Assembly: GCF_000003605.2 (NCBI RefSeq)
Contig: NW_003108579.1
Span: forward strand, 666,116-707,501
Source: Saccoglossus kowalevskii
Lineage: Eukaryota > Hemichordata > Enteropneusta > Harrimaniidae
Reading direction: 5' to 3'
DNA length: 41,386 bases
The notes under the pieces were generated by a model. It worked only from the letters and a program-made list of their open reading frames with translations, searched no databases and was not told the origin of the DNA. The position numbers were made by a program, and so were the translations under genes. This document shows, piece after piece, positions 1 to 12,289 of this stretch (position 1 is the first letter of the stretch; each line of letters opens with the position of its first letter).

Positions 1-1877
1 ACAAAAATAACTACTTAGCTTTCTGAAAGGTGAAAATCGTAGATTTTTCGGGAGCTCAGAACAACGACATGTGTATGCTAATTACATACATACATACATA
101 CATACACACAGCCAGCAATTTAGTCACAATGAAATAAAAACATTCCGATATTTGCTGAAATATCGGTCTACAGAACTAGATAAAAAAAGAAGTTGTCTTT
201 AATATCGATGTTAGAGCCATTACAGCAAATCAGACTGACACGCAATTATTTTTCATTGCTGTTTGTCGTGGGAGGGCGCAGTGTAAACGTCATTTGTGTC
301 TTTCCAAAGTTGTTCCTGAAGAGATTTGTCATACAGTATTAGTAATGTATCTTTCTATTCCCTATCAGTCAATCGTGTAATTCCTACCCGATCTACTGTT
401 GTTTGACACTATTGTATGACACTGCACTAGCATTGAAATAAGCTAAATGTTTTAGTACCTTACAAAAGAGAAGACTTCCTTTGAATGAATGCACTGACAC
501 CAGGTCAAGGTCATTCACATAAACTTGGAAGTAAATGTGCATTTCTGGTTGGCTAGTTCTGAAACATAAAGTCAAATATATATTTGTTAATCTATTGCAG
601 TTATGAATATTGCATATAGATAGTATATTTCAAGCGATCAAGTTCAATCGTGAAAAGTACAAAGACACATTTGTACAATGTCTTACATAACGCACTGAAC
701 CAATGCACATCAACGACTGGTAGAACTACACTTTTCGTAACTGCATCAAATAAATACAAAATGTTTTCGATTGGGTTAAATATTACTAATCGTATATAAG
801 TGTAGTGTATACATAACAATTATCAGTTTAAACAATATACTAATATTCAAAATAAATCATAATTAAAATGTTTAGACGTCAAAAGTCCGTTTGTGACATT
901 TGGGTGAATTCTAGTTTTATATCATGAAAACGTGCAATGACCCTCGAAGAATTACAAATAGAATGCTTCTTGCAACGCGATGCGCGTTTCCATGGTAAGC
1001 GATTGCCATGGGCGCAATAATTCATAGATTAAGGTATTTTTGATCACTGACTTTACCTATTGTTTTTCTTCGAACATAAATCTGTTGTCACTGTTCGCTG
1101 TAAATGTGTCTGCGGTTAGATGGAATGTAAGCTTCATCTACGGTTAAAGGAGAAAGTCAATTCACGATTTTAATATTATTGAACTGAACAAGAAATTCTA
1201 ACTCACTGCTAACCATAACTATCCATTATATATATATATATATATATATTCATCCATATTTAGACGAGTAATGCGTTTTAATATCACTTTGCATTTAATT
1301 AAAGTTTTGGTCACAGGTGGGTGTGACGTCGACAGTTAAATATGGTAATAACAAAATATATAATAGACTCACTTCACCGAGTGGTCATGTGAAAACTGGC
1401 AGATGACACAAAGCAGACAGGTTATTGACAAGGTAAGTGAATACAGTTTGTAATCTTCAGTTTTGAACAAGATACTACTACTGTACAATCTCGGAGACTT
1501 GTATTATGACGTCACTCGCCATATATTACAATCTACGTGAAAAAGGTCATATTTTGTTATTTAAATAAATATTTGAAAATATTTTTGTCTCGGTTATATT
1601 TGCTCTTATAACACATGTGATAAACGTTAACATAATTCAATACTTAAATATATATTATTTAATACTGCTTAATGTGATGAATAGTTTATGTTGCCTCAAA
1701 ACCCGTATAAGCTTACGAATGCATGTACATGTGTTTGACATTATTACGTCATATGTGTTCATATAAACACATTTATCATATTTCATTTATCATATTCCCC
1801 AAAAAAGCAAAAAGAACACGTGAAATAAATTGGAATAAGGCAGCAGTACTAATTATTTATATTATTTATGTCTGCAG
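1..1877. other. Noncoding flank upstream of peptide gene 1
   Basis: I see no convincing coding exon here on either strand; the short open frames are AT-rich and carry no recognisable domain. It holds an (ACAT)n microsatellite at about 84-110 and a (TA)n run at about 1226-1249. The promoter and first noncoding exon of peptide gene 1 should lie in the right part, because a 3' splice site (tctgcag) ends at 1877, just before the ATG exon. The exact start site could not be fixed. Confidence 0.5.
1507..1514. promoter_or_regulatory. Perfect palindromic CRE-like site
   Basis: The octamer TGACGTCA, the cAMP-response element consensus, lies about 395 bp upstream of the ATG of peptide gene 1. CREs are common in neuropeptide promoters, but this octamer also occurs at 3779-3786, where no gene is seen, so it could be chance. 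Confidence 0.25.
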
Positions 1878-1901
1878 CACAACATAAGTATCAATTTCAA
1901 A

Positions 1902-2691
1902 ATGAAGACCTGTGGATTTATATTCATCATTATAACTGCTTTGATTCTGATATCAACTGTATCGACTGTGTCAGGACAGTTACCACCCGGATCAAACACT
2001 GCTTCTGGCGTAAGTGATATTGTGTTAGAAGCGAAACTAATTAGCATGTCAACTACTGGCATTTTGTTCATGATTTTTTGTTTGTTTCACTTATCTATGC
2101 CGATCATTAACTGTTGGTATGTCGACTCCCTAGTACGCTTGTACAATCAAGCATCCCGGTTAATGTTTGGTTTCAGCCGATTTCGACCCTTTCGATTTTA
2201 TGTGGCTGCATTAGTGTAGGAGGAGAATTGGGTATTTTTTTCGAGTATACGTTAATTGATTTTTAATCATTCATCAATCATTACTGCTGCAAATTTTGAG
2301 AAAAAAATTAAAATGTTTTTCGCTCGGTTAAATTCACAAATTTCCGAATTGGTACAAATTAATACGCATCGAGGCGAGTATTGTTGTCGCTGGTTATTTT
2401 CGCACAGTTTCATTTTTTTCAAAAAGGTCGCATAAATGTCCTCAAACAACAATAAGAATCATGCAAATTATATTCTTTTTTACCTACAAGACGAAGAAAA
2501 AAGTTGCAAATACTTTATTAAGTACCGATTACTGTCGAGTAGGTCCCAACTCTTGGAGTAAATTTAGCTCGATGTCTCATTCATTCTTTATTTATTCATT
2601 TTAGTGCACAGCTGGATGGTTCTATGGTTGTGGAAAAAGAGCAACAGAAAATAAACCTGCAACTACACACGAACAATTCGTTGACGAGTAG
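1902..2691 (+). CDS. Secreted cyclic amidated peptide precursor, paralog 1 (two coding exons)
   Basis: Coding exons are 1902-2009 (36 codons) and 2605-2691 (28 codons plus TAG), giving a 64-residue precursor. The donor gtaagt is at 2010 and the acceptor ttttag ends at 2604; the intron is phase 0. A further acceptor (tctgcag, ending 1877) shows that 5'UTR 1878-1901 follows an upstream noncoding exon. Residues 1-25 form a signal peptide with a long Ile/Leu-rich core, cleaved after Ser-Gly. Gln26 opens the linker QLPPGSNTASG. Exon 2 starts with the ring CTAGWFYGC, then GKR: the Gly is an amide donor and Lys-Arg a convertase site. The tail of 16 residues (ATENKP...FVDE) looks like an acidic spacer. 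The predicted product is a 20-residue pyroGlu peptide with one disulfide and C-terminal amide. It is the most diverged of the three paralogs. The family is not recognised; a secreted defence or attractant peptide is also possible. No expression evidence is available. Confidence 0.8.
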
Positions 2692-2781
2692 CTTCTTAAC
2701 AAGTCACTAAGTAAACCGACATGATTTGGTTAATATGATTAGCCGAATTTGATCTTTTACATATTGTTATCAATTGAGTAG

Positions 2782-2787
2782 AATAAA
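2782..2787 (+). terminator. Polyadenylation signal of peptide gene 1
   Basis: A canonical AATAAA lies about 90 bp after the stop codon of peptide gene 1, in AT-rich sequence that fits a 3'UTR end. Confidence 0.5.
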
Positions 2788-5700
2788 AATTACGATTATC
2801 CGTGAATTAAAATGTAAATATATTGTCGTTGTATTGATTGTCATTTACTGAATTGCCTACACAAATGTATCTAAGGTCTAACAATAATACAAATTGTAAC
2901 ACAATAATACAAATTTACATATTTGTATTGTATTTGAGATCGATTAACTCAACAGTTTGTATGAAATCGCAATGTGCGAATTCTGAAAATTGTTATGTCA
3001 TATAATCTGGACTACGCTATGGACGTTAGTTTTTGATTGATTCCCTGTTATTGATAGTTTTAAAATTGACAAAACATTTTCAAAAGTAATTATTAAACTC
3101 TGATTTGTATAATCAGTCGACTTTAGATGGAATCAATGGTGGACTGACATTACAACAGTACACATATAATTGTCACACATGCGTTACTGTTTTATGACGA
3201 GCACAGATAAGCATGCAGCAGTGAATGCTTCATTTCTACACTGACACAGAGAGTACATCTATGAATACAATGAACGATTGGTCAAAAGGTGAACCTTTGG
3301 ATCACATCACACTGTCACAATAACAAATTTATTTAGGTAATACAAAGTTGCAGTGCAAAATGTATTTTGTTTTCATGCCAGAACCAACGACATTTTCATC
3401 AACCTGGTATTCGTCTTCGTCGAATAATAATTGTAATGTCATGAATGGTATTGATAAATACAATTGGATGCTTATACAGAATTTTCATTGGTGCACTTGT
3501 GTGAATGTATTCTTGTCTCTTCCGCCTTTGTCAAAGAACGTGCCATGACATGTGACTATGTGTTCATATCATAACATTGAAAACGTATTCTTTACAGCGT
3601 GTGTGTTGGTGATAACTCTCAAGTATGGCAGTGTTTATGTTTTGAGGTGTATGAATAAACGACTAGCGTTATGGTGTAAGCAATGTTTGAAAGATGTGTT
3701 TCTCAATAAGTTGTTGACCACTGAATTATACATTTTCTAATTAATCAAAATAATAATTTCTCAAAATTCTGAAATGTGTGACGTCACGGTGTAATCGGCA
3801 TGTCGAAGTGCCTATTTACATTCGACTGTTATGTGACATCATAACTAGAACATATCTAAACAGTTGCTTAAAGTCGGAGTGAGCAAAATTAAAAGACGAC
3901 AAAATCGTAGGGTAACATTTATTTATTATTATAAATCGGGTCGTAGTGCAAATGTAAAACACAAAATACATGCATACCTATCAATACATCGCGTGAAAAT
4001 CTACATTTCTCAATTCCGTTAACCCTACACGACTTCAATTCTCGGGGAACTATTTGTTGACATTGGCCATTTGGAGAACGTAGAGCAAGCAACACACAAG
4101 CATTTCAAATAAATGCATAGTTGCTTTTCCCGTTAACCAGAGATGGCGTGCGTCGCTAACCAACATGACAGCGCACCAGAACCCGATATAAGTCCTTATT
4201 CGCCAACACAAGTATTGTAGCTCTCTGACTCTTGACAAGATATCGACAGCCATTTAAGACTGACGTCTATTGTGATTTGACTATCTATTTAAGCAAGTGT
4301 TTTTTGATGACCATGGCTCATACATTAGCGGTGGTTACTCATATTGTTGGTGTATAACTACTTTGTATGAAAATACAATAACAATTAGCTAGTATGTGTA
4401 TTTTATCCATCACACCACACTACATATACTGAGGAGGTCCTGTTTGCAATAGCATATGTTACATTTGAATTTGATAATCGTCTAATACATAATTTGTTTG
4501 CTTTCACACAAATGGCGTAATAGTGAAGTAAAACATCGACTGCACTCCATATTATATTTGCGATCATTTGAGATTCAGGACAAAGTGAGTGTTTGTCACG
4601 GAGTGGGGGAGGGGAGGGGAGGTCTTGTGTCGTCATCTCACTTTGGTGAGTGGCACGGAAACTGTAAACGCAATTAATGGAAGGGGATGCTGCATATTCC
4701 ACACACTTGACCGCGTTTCCTAGTATACGGTCTTTTCAGAACAAACCAGCACGTAAGTGCCAGAAAACGATTGACCTGTTGCTTTCATCACAAGAATGCC
4801 CAGACAACCTCCACACTTTTCTCGTTCTAAAAATAATACGCGGCCTTAAATCTGATGAGGCTTTCTGTGTCGGCACAGATGGCTCAAGCAATTATTTGGC
4901 AGTGAATAACCACGTCACGTTCGAGTCTCTATTAAATTTATTTTGGACTGTACATGTTTTAACAATGCTGCCTCAACAACTAACAAAATCACAGTAGCTA
5001 GCTATCAATATATAGTAGTCCGATAAGTACATAATTCAGTAACAATACAGGCAATATCATTCCGTAACTTCAGTGACAAGATTAACAGTATTCTTCAATA
5101 ATAATCATTCAAAGACTTCAAATCAAGGCACAATCAAGAAATTATGAATTTCACACCAGTAGAAGAGGTGTTTGTATAAGCTATGTATCAGTTAACACGA
5201 TATCAGCAGTGGGCATGGAATGCCTCGCGCTCTTGCTAGAACAATATTCCTTAAGAATAAAATCTTAATTCTCCCGCATAATTTCACTACACATTTCACA
5301 AGTGTGGGAAGAGATGACACATTTCACAAGTGTGGGAAGAGATGACACATTTCACAAGTGTGGGAAGAGATGACACATTTCACAAGTGTGGGAAGAGATG
5401 ACACATTTCACAAGTGTGGGAAGAGATGACACATTTCACAAGTGTGGGAAGAGATGACACATTTCACAAGTGTGGGAAGAGATGACACATTTCACAAGTG
5501 TGGGAAGAGATGACACATTTCACAAGTGTGGGAAGAGATGACACATTTCACAAGTGTGGGAAGAGATGACACATTTCACAAGTGTGGGAAGAGATGACAC
5601 ATTTCACAAGTGTGGGAAGAGATGACACATTTCACAAGTGTGGGAAGAGATGACACATTTCCCAAGTGTGGGAAGAGATGACACATTTCACAAGTGTGGG

Positions 5701-7869
5701 AAGAGATGACACATTTCCCAAGTGTGGGAAGAGATGACACATTTCACAAGTGTGGGAAGAGATGACACATTTCACAAGTGTGGGAAGAGATGACACATTT
5801 CACAAGTGTGGGAAGAGATGACACATTTCACAAGTGTGGGAAGAGATGACACATTTCACAAGTGTGGGAAGAGATGACACATTTCACAAGTGTGGGAAGA
5901 GATGACACATTTCACAAGTGTGGGAAGAGATGACACATTTCACAAGTGTGGGAAGAGATGACACATTTCCCACATAGGTATTTGCATATACATAAATTAA
6001 AATGTGGGCTTCGAATTTAGAAATAGAATAACGCTCTCAGGCTGTTGTTTTGCCCAATGTGGTTTAATTTGCAAAAACACCTAATGTTTGCAGTTTGCAC
6101 ACACATCGCCAGTAAACGGCTGATTGTAGTATTCACGACATTCATCATAATGTTCATTATGAGTCAGCGGTTGGGATAACGATTACTAGCTCTCATTCAG
6201 TCATTAAAATGACGACTTTAAAAATGAAGTATATGTTTTCTTTAATCATGCATGAATAAGCCTTACCACTATACAGGAGTGAAGCTACATATGTCAAAGA
6301 TTTATGTCCAAATTACGCCCATACGAATCGTCACAATGTGCCATGACAGTTTCTGTCCTGTCGTGCTTAGTATTATGGTGAAACTCGTATCCACAGCACT
6401 ATTCTCCCTGTTCTTTCAACTAGTTGAAACACTTAATTTATTTCCAAATCGTACAAATTTAACAAATTATTTGTTTTATTTCACTCACATAGAGTACAAT
6501 ATTTCACAGATTGTGTAAAAGTGTCATTTAAAGATATTTCTGACAAATAACGTGGAGGCAGCTGATCTCGGAACTTTGACAAGTTACCAGCTGCTTTTTC
6601 AATCTACTACTGACATATTTTAAATACTATAATATGTGCCTCTCCAGCGACAAAGAGTCGAGTCAACACGCTGTCGTTTGGAATCTGTATTGAATATTGC
6701 AGAGTGCGTGTTGTAATATGTCGTATGCCTTATGCTTTCATGTAGAAATCGCACAATGTACACGTATATTGAGAATTTTTTTGTATATTGAGAAATTTCT
6801 CTGATTAAATATGTTTAGGTGTTTTTTTACTCGAAAATATCATTTAGGGGAAATCACGAAATTATAATTAATTCAAAAATGCCCTCATGAATTGTACGGC
6901 AGTCAAGAAGCTGTCCAATTCAAACTAGAATGCAGCAATTTGTGTAAAAACACAGCCTTGTTTTTGAAAGCTGAATATATATTCTATAAACATAAATCAT
7001 CACCTGGACTGTAATGGGAGATTCAACAGTTGTTTATCTATTTAGTTTTAGAACAAATCCAATGTTAAAATATTTTTTTTAAATAATTAAAGAGGACAAA
7101 AAGTACACCACCATTAACAATATGAATATATTCACTTAATGTAGTATAATATATAATATCTTCACCATTTGAATACCATTCATTAAAATATAATCATCAC
7201 TGTCTCTCAAAATAGGCTGGTAAAACAACATTTTTGTCAAAGTCAATATCCGTAAATTGATATTACAAAGTTATTACTGATTATTACTCATATTACTGAT
7301 AGAAAGTGTCGCAATTATCAAATCAATTTGCTAACGGGATTAATGGCACAATTGTTAATTTCATTGTCCAGCCGTGTCTAACTGATAACAGAATGATGAT
7401 CCAATTTTAATGAAAATGTGAACCAGGTCAGATTTATAAAAACGATATTTTAAGTATAAACAAAATAATAATATAAATGCTGTCTAATCAACACGTGACT
7501 ATCGAGAGTTATTAAGTCATAAATATTATGGTTATCGGTTATCGCGGATCGATTTCGTATATTCAAACATACATAATATGAAATACAATTGTTTCGAGCT
7601 ACTGCTGTTTCATTTGTTTAAATTAATTTAAATTAAATGTTTCCATTTACGCAAACATTCACAGTGTGGATTAACGATTTTGTGATTGAGACACAACAAG
7701 ACGTGCTTGAGTTCCAATATCCGTCTGCTACTTTCGAACCGGCACGCATAAACTTGCCAGGTAGTTGTAGATATGCCATCCATGTTTTACATAGGCAAAG
7801 TCTACATCATGATGGAAAAAAAATGTATAATGTCTGGATAATTATTAAATTAATTATTAAAATAAAGAT
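2788..7869. other. Intergenic stretch between peptide genes 1 and 2
   Basis: About 5 kb without a supported gene. Apart from the minisatellite at 5289-5971 I see only AT-rich unique sequence. The longest open frame (4677-4997, 106 codons, +) has no signal peptide, no recognised domain and no splice context, so it is not called as a gene. Confidence 0.45.
5289..5971. repeat. 28-bp minisatellite, about 24 copies
   Basis: A unit of 28 bp (acacatttcacaagtgtggg followed by aagagatg) is repeated head to tail about 24 times with almost no divergence. Two internal units, near 5660 and 5717, carry the same ca-to-cc change (ttcccaag for ttcacaag), and the final partial unit also reads ttccca. Such homogeneity indicates recent expansion or ongoing conversion. 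The unit is not a multiple of three and is frequently stopped, so it is not coding. Confidence 0.95.
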
Positions 7870-8170
7870 GAGTAGCTGATGAAATTGTTGTCGCCTAGAC
7901 AACTATTAACTTCTCGCCCGAGCACGCATTGACATACATTGACTTAATCTACTAAAATTACACCGATACATTCATCACCTAGCAACAAGTGTTTACCTAA
8001 TATGTTTAACAAAGACCAGATTTTATGATCTAAAACACAATTTGATATTGTTTTTAAATTTATTAGTTTTAATATATTCCAGGTGCCACTGCGCCCACAG
8101 CTGGTATGTCGACTTACGTTTTAAAATTAATTTAAAAAAAAAATGTCGATACGTTTTGTATATATAACTC
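7870..8170 (+). promoter_or_regulatory. Upstream block of peptide gene 2, duplicated at gene 3
   Basis: This block aligns by eye with 15770-16060, upstream of gene 3. Shared stretches include attgttgt near the left end, the segment around ttttatgatctaaaacacaa (ttttatgagctaaggcacaa at gene 3), aaatttatta, and gcgcccacagctggtat (gcggtcacagctggtac). Both copies end in a TATA-rich run. Its conserved place before two paralogs suggests that promoter sequence was carried along in the gene duplication. The shared CAGCTG is an E-box core. Confidence 0.5.
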
Positions 8171-8221
8171 TTCGCCTTTTCTTTCGTGATTAATACGACA
8201 AGAACGAACTGCTTCAAAAAC
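8158..8221 (+). promoter_or_regulatory. Candidate TATA box and first noncoding exon of peptide gene 2
   Basis: A TATA-like tgtatatataac (8158-8167) lies at the end of the duplicated upstream block. About 50 bp later there is a donor-like gttagt at 8222, and a strong acceptor (atatttacag) ends at 8320. A short untranslated exon near 8190-8221 spliced to 8321 would fit. The start site is inferred only from spacing. Confidence 0.3.
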
Positions 8222-8342
8222 GTTAGTTATGCTCTTATTTGTGTATACTTGAAACAATTCCACTTCATTTGCAATATACAATGTATACTTGTTTCGACAT
8301 TTTTTTGTTTATATTTACAGCAATCTTTTACTCAGTCACAAA

Positions 8343-9072
8343 ATGAATACCGCAGGCGTGTTTATCTGTATTGCAACAACACTTGTGCTGCTGTCAGTAA
8401 CATCTACAGGAACAGGACAAATACCATACGGAGCCAATAAAGCAGCTGGGGTAAGTAAACGTGCAAACTAATTTCTTATATTAGGTATAATATACAATCG
8501 TCATATATTAAAGCAGAGTTGCTGTTTACAAATAGAAACAGTTCTCAACAGATAAAACTACGTTGTTATATACAATTTGTATATCATGATAAATGATTCA
8601 TTCCTTATCGGTAAACAGTCCAAAGAGCGCCGATCACGACGTTGTATTTTTTAAATAAATAAATAAGCAAAGTGGTACCAACAACACCGTTTTTGAACAT
8701 CCCATGACAAAAAAATGAAGTTTTGATATTCGATATGAGTGTTTAAATAATAATGTATTATATGTGTAATTTCAGTGTAGTCTAAGATTTCTAATGTATA
8801 CATATACTACTATGCTGCATATTTAGTTCGACTACAGTGATTGTGTTAATACATTAACCCGAATATCTGAATTGAGTAATAGTAAAGGGTAACGTTATTG
8901 CTGTTTTACATTAGCCATTGTGCAATAGTCGGAAATTCCATGGTAATAGTTATTGTATGATTTTCTTCAGTGCTACTCCGGCTTTGGAATTGGGTGTGGA
9001 AAAAGAGATTCTACTGGTGAACAGACGACGGACCAAATGTATACAGACGAGGAGCCTGGCATAGCCGAATGA
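8343..9072 (+). CDS. Secreted cyclic amidated peptide precursor, paralog 2 (two coding exons)
   Basis: Coding exons are 8343-8450 (36 codons) and 8971-9072 (33 codons plus TGA), giving 69 residues. The donor is gtaagt at 8451, the acceptor ttttcttcag ends at 8970, and the intron is phase 0. A 5'UTR of 22 nt (8321-8342) follows an acceptor ending at 8320. Residues 1-25 are a signal peptide ending Gly-Thr-Gly. The linker is QIPYGANKAAG and exon 2 opens with the ring CYSGFGIGC, then GKR. The 21-residue tail starts DSTGEQ, which is shared exactly with paralog 3, and ends in an acidic stretch finishing PGIAE. Predicted product: a 20-residue pyroGlu, disulfide-ringed, Cys-amide peptide. The start is chosen because the ATG precedes the signal peptide directly and lies at the same place in all three genes. 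No canonical AATAAA was found close downstream. The family is not recognised. Confidence 0.82.
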
Positions 9073-10801
9073 GAAGGCAGATCCTTGTATAGAATGATAT
9101 ACAATTTTGCAAACACTGACTAACTTGCAACCATGCACAACAATGTATCTCGAGATTATTTAATATCAGTAACTGATTATGTCAATTCAAATGTATGTTA
9201 ATGGTATATAAATACAATTATTCCAATACATAAAATAATTGTGTTGAATTGTAGGCAGTCATGTTTGTACAAACTTCTTTCTAACACAAAGCAAATAACA
9301 CTTGTTTTGACTCACCTACTGTCATCTTCATATGTGAAGATTACTGAACGGCTTTTGATAGATTGGTTGATCGATTGATTAATTAGTGGACACCTAAATT
9401 CTAAAATTGCCAACACACGCAATACACCATATTATCTATGTTGTACAACAACTAAATGTTCAATCTAATCATGTTATTCCTCATTGTTATTCACATGCAT
9501 TCTCGAACAAATAGCCAGTCACAAGCCCTGTATCAATCCACATGAGTTGAACGAAAACATTCAATATAGTATTAGGCATTGCAGTATTCAAAATTATAGT
9601 TTTAAAAAACAAATATTTTTGTTGGTGCGGGGAACACTGATTTTGCTTTCTATTGGTACCACTATTACGCAATTGATAAGATGAGTAGAAATATAGCGAC
9701 CCACAAAGTGACATATGTTATATTTAAGCAATATATGCGAGTGCATGTGCGAGTGCATATATGGAGTGAACTGTCCAATATCAAATGGTATGCCCGCATT
9801 CGGCGGGGGTTATTGCTATTATATTGTATTATATCGCCTCGTTTTGTGACAGGACACGTACATGATATGCCTTGTATCAAATTATGTCGAATCAGCGACT
9901 GTGCACACCGTTGCTCTAATAAAGTGCTCTTTCCGCCGGCATCGAATTTTGTCTTAAACAAATTCTTGGTCATCATTGGCATTCTTCCCGGCCACGTCTC
10001 CCAAAATGAAAAGTTAAATCAAACCCAACTTTTCTAATTAAACTGACTGGAATACTTGTCGATAGCAAATCGTCCATGTAGATTGCTATTTTGTGTTCAA
10101 CTTTATCAAGTCCCACTGTTTTAAGTTTTTTTAATTAAACCTTTGAAGGTGTTGTTGGCAGTGTTGAATTTGCGGTCTTGTGTAATATTCATGTTGCCAT
10201 TATATGGTGGTGAGTTGATGTGGCGATTGATCGCCGCTCGCACTGCTTTAATGATTTATTTCTATGTGTCTAAGATTGGTCACTGATAGGACTTAATAAT
10301 TGTTTCTAGTGGGTACCTGATTTTTATCATTCAACACCTTTCCATAACCTGTCACCATTTATACGAGGTCCTGGTCGGAACTTCAGTCAGCGAATGGAAC
10401 TAATTACGATATAAACGTCTTCAACGGACTGTACAATCTGACAGTTTGGTATGTGTAGTTTATAGCAGACGATTAATCAATAGATATGACGTGTTAAATA
10501 CTTCGTGTGATTGGCTAAATGCAAGTTGAATGTTTGGCGGCTACGCCTTTTTTAAACTCCCCTGTAATTGGCCAAGGTTTGAGAAGTAAATAAAGCTGGT
10601 CTTGGTCGGTCTTGGGGAGCTCACCACGAGGCACGCAGTCTTGAGGCAGGCAGTCTTGAGAGGCGAGGCGCCGAGCTTTGGCGGCTCTCCACAGGGCGAC
10701 TGAGACGAGAAGCTGACACGTATTCTAGATCTGTGTGTGTCTTTGTTCAGTAAAAAGATTGTGACCGTTACGATCCCTGGTTCCTGGCGTGAGGTTTACA
10801 G

Positions 10802-12289
10802 AAATTCCAGGCACTGATTTGACGCTGAAGTAGTGCTAGATATAGACAACATTCTACAATAGATTACACACTTTGTTTTCATATTTACAGAAGTTGCAAC
10901 TAGAAATATAAACATCGACTGCCAATCAGAGGAATGATTGACAGATATTGCCCATAATGTTTTCGATTTTTGCTACAAAGACCGATGCACCCAGACTTTG
11001 CGGCGCGTCTGTCTTTCATTCACTTTTGCACAGCACAAAATGCTTTATTCACCCAGACTATTCCCAGTGGGTGAATGTTGGTGTGTTTTAGGTTGTATGT
11101 CAAGATCATTCATCCACTTTAGTAGTAATACTATCAGTCATCGTGTTGATTGCGTGTCTACAAATCGGAAATTGTCCAAGTTGTTTAAACACCACAATGG
11201 AGAAGCAAGGAGTCGAAAAACCAGTTGAAGATTGGAAATCGAAGTGATGTTTCAACGCAGACAGCTTATAATATCGTCAAACGGTTTGTTACCATGGCTG
11301 TGAGTATCCTGCCAGGAAAGCGTAAGAGCGACCAATCCTAGACTAAGAAACTGACAACGTTATAGACTATGTCGGATATTATAAAACGTCGATACCGAGA
11401 ATTTACGAACAGTAAATTCGACAAAACTACCCGAAGACGGTGTATGTATGGCGGCAACCCTCCCGGACGTGTGATCGTGTGTTGCTCGTGATAAGCTGTT
11501 TGCAGATACGGTGAAGTTACCATGCTCTAAAAAGTAAAAACGTTTTTCAAGGGGAAAAGTGTTTTGAAGCATGGCTAAATATATAATTTTTTAAAGCCCA
11601 TGTTCCTGGCTTTTTGAAAAAAATGGTCTGCGATATGTACCACGATTGATTACTAAGTAAACATATAGGTGTTATTTTGAATAAAAATGAGTTTTGTGTA
11701 AAAACAGCAGGGGTTCTGTAAAAAAAGAAAGCTGAAAAAACACTGCAGCCTCAGCATTATTTGGTGTCAACCATTTGATTCTCATAGTCGAGAACTAATA
11801 ATCGAATAACACGTCATCCATTCTCCTTGTGTATTTAATTTCATTATTGATATACTGGACGAAGTCTTCATAGGACATTTGTTGCAGGCAGCTTTCAGTT
11901 TAATATATCACAGTTTAGTGGCTATATAGATCGGCGTGATACGGATATTTCCATAGTAAGAATAATGCACTTTGATCATCATTTTTGCCATGATCAGCCG
12001 GTCAGCTGGTTCTGTAAAATAACTCTAACTAACGTTCTGTACAGTGCCACCACTTTATGCGCTCACTGAAATAACATGTGACTCAAATTGAAGTAGGAAA
12101 CTAAGTTGAGAGCCTCGATTGTTTATTGGAGGAGAAATTCAAAACTAATGTACCGCTACTTTTATTGCAGACATGCCGTCTGAATTATTTGTAACAACTT
12201 CTGTAAATGTGAAAACAAAGTGTGTAACCTATTGTAGTAAGTTATCAACATGTAGCACTACTTTGGCGTCAAATCAGTGCCTGGAATTG
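10802..12289. repeat. Inverted-repeat element with arms of about 98 bp
   Basis: The left arm 10802-10899 matches the reverse complement of 12192-12289: both read aattccaggcactgatttga, then a diverged middle, then ttacacactttgttttca and atttacagaagttg. Identity by eye is about 80-85%. The arms bracket about 1.3 kb with no recognised transposase. A non-autonomous DNA element, or two opposed copies of a shorter repeat, would explain it. The GC-rich stretch at 10600-10700, just outside the left arm, may belong to the same insertion. Confidence 0.55.

Noticed and set aside
1902-2219. 105-codon open frame continuing past the peptide gene 1 signal exon
   Set aside because: After codon 36 it reads through a consensus donor (gtaagt); the two paralogs splice at the same point and the Cys-ring exon lies downstream.
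4677-4997. 106-codon + strand open frame
   Set aside because: No domain, signal peptide or splice context that I can recognise, and an overlapping frame lies on the other strand. It could be a degraded repeat product, but nothing shows it.
5289-5971. CRISPR-like regular repeats
   Set aside because: The units are directly contiguous with no unique spacers, and the context is eukaryotic. It is a minisatellite.
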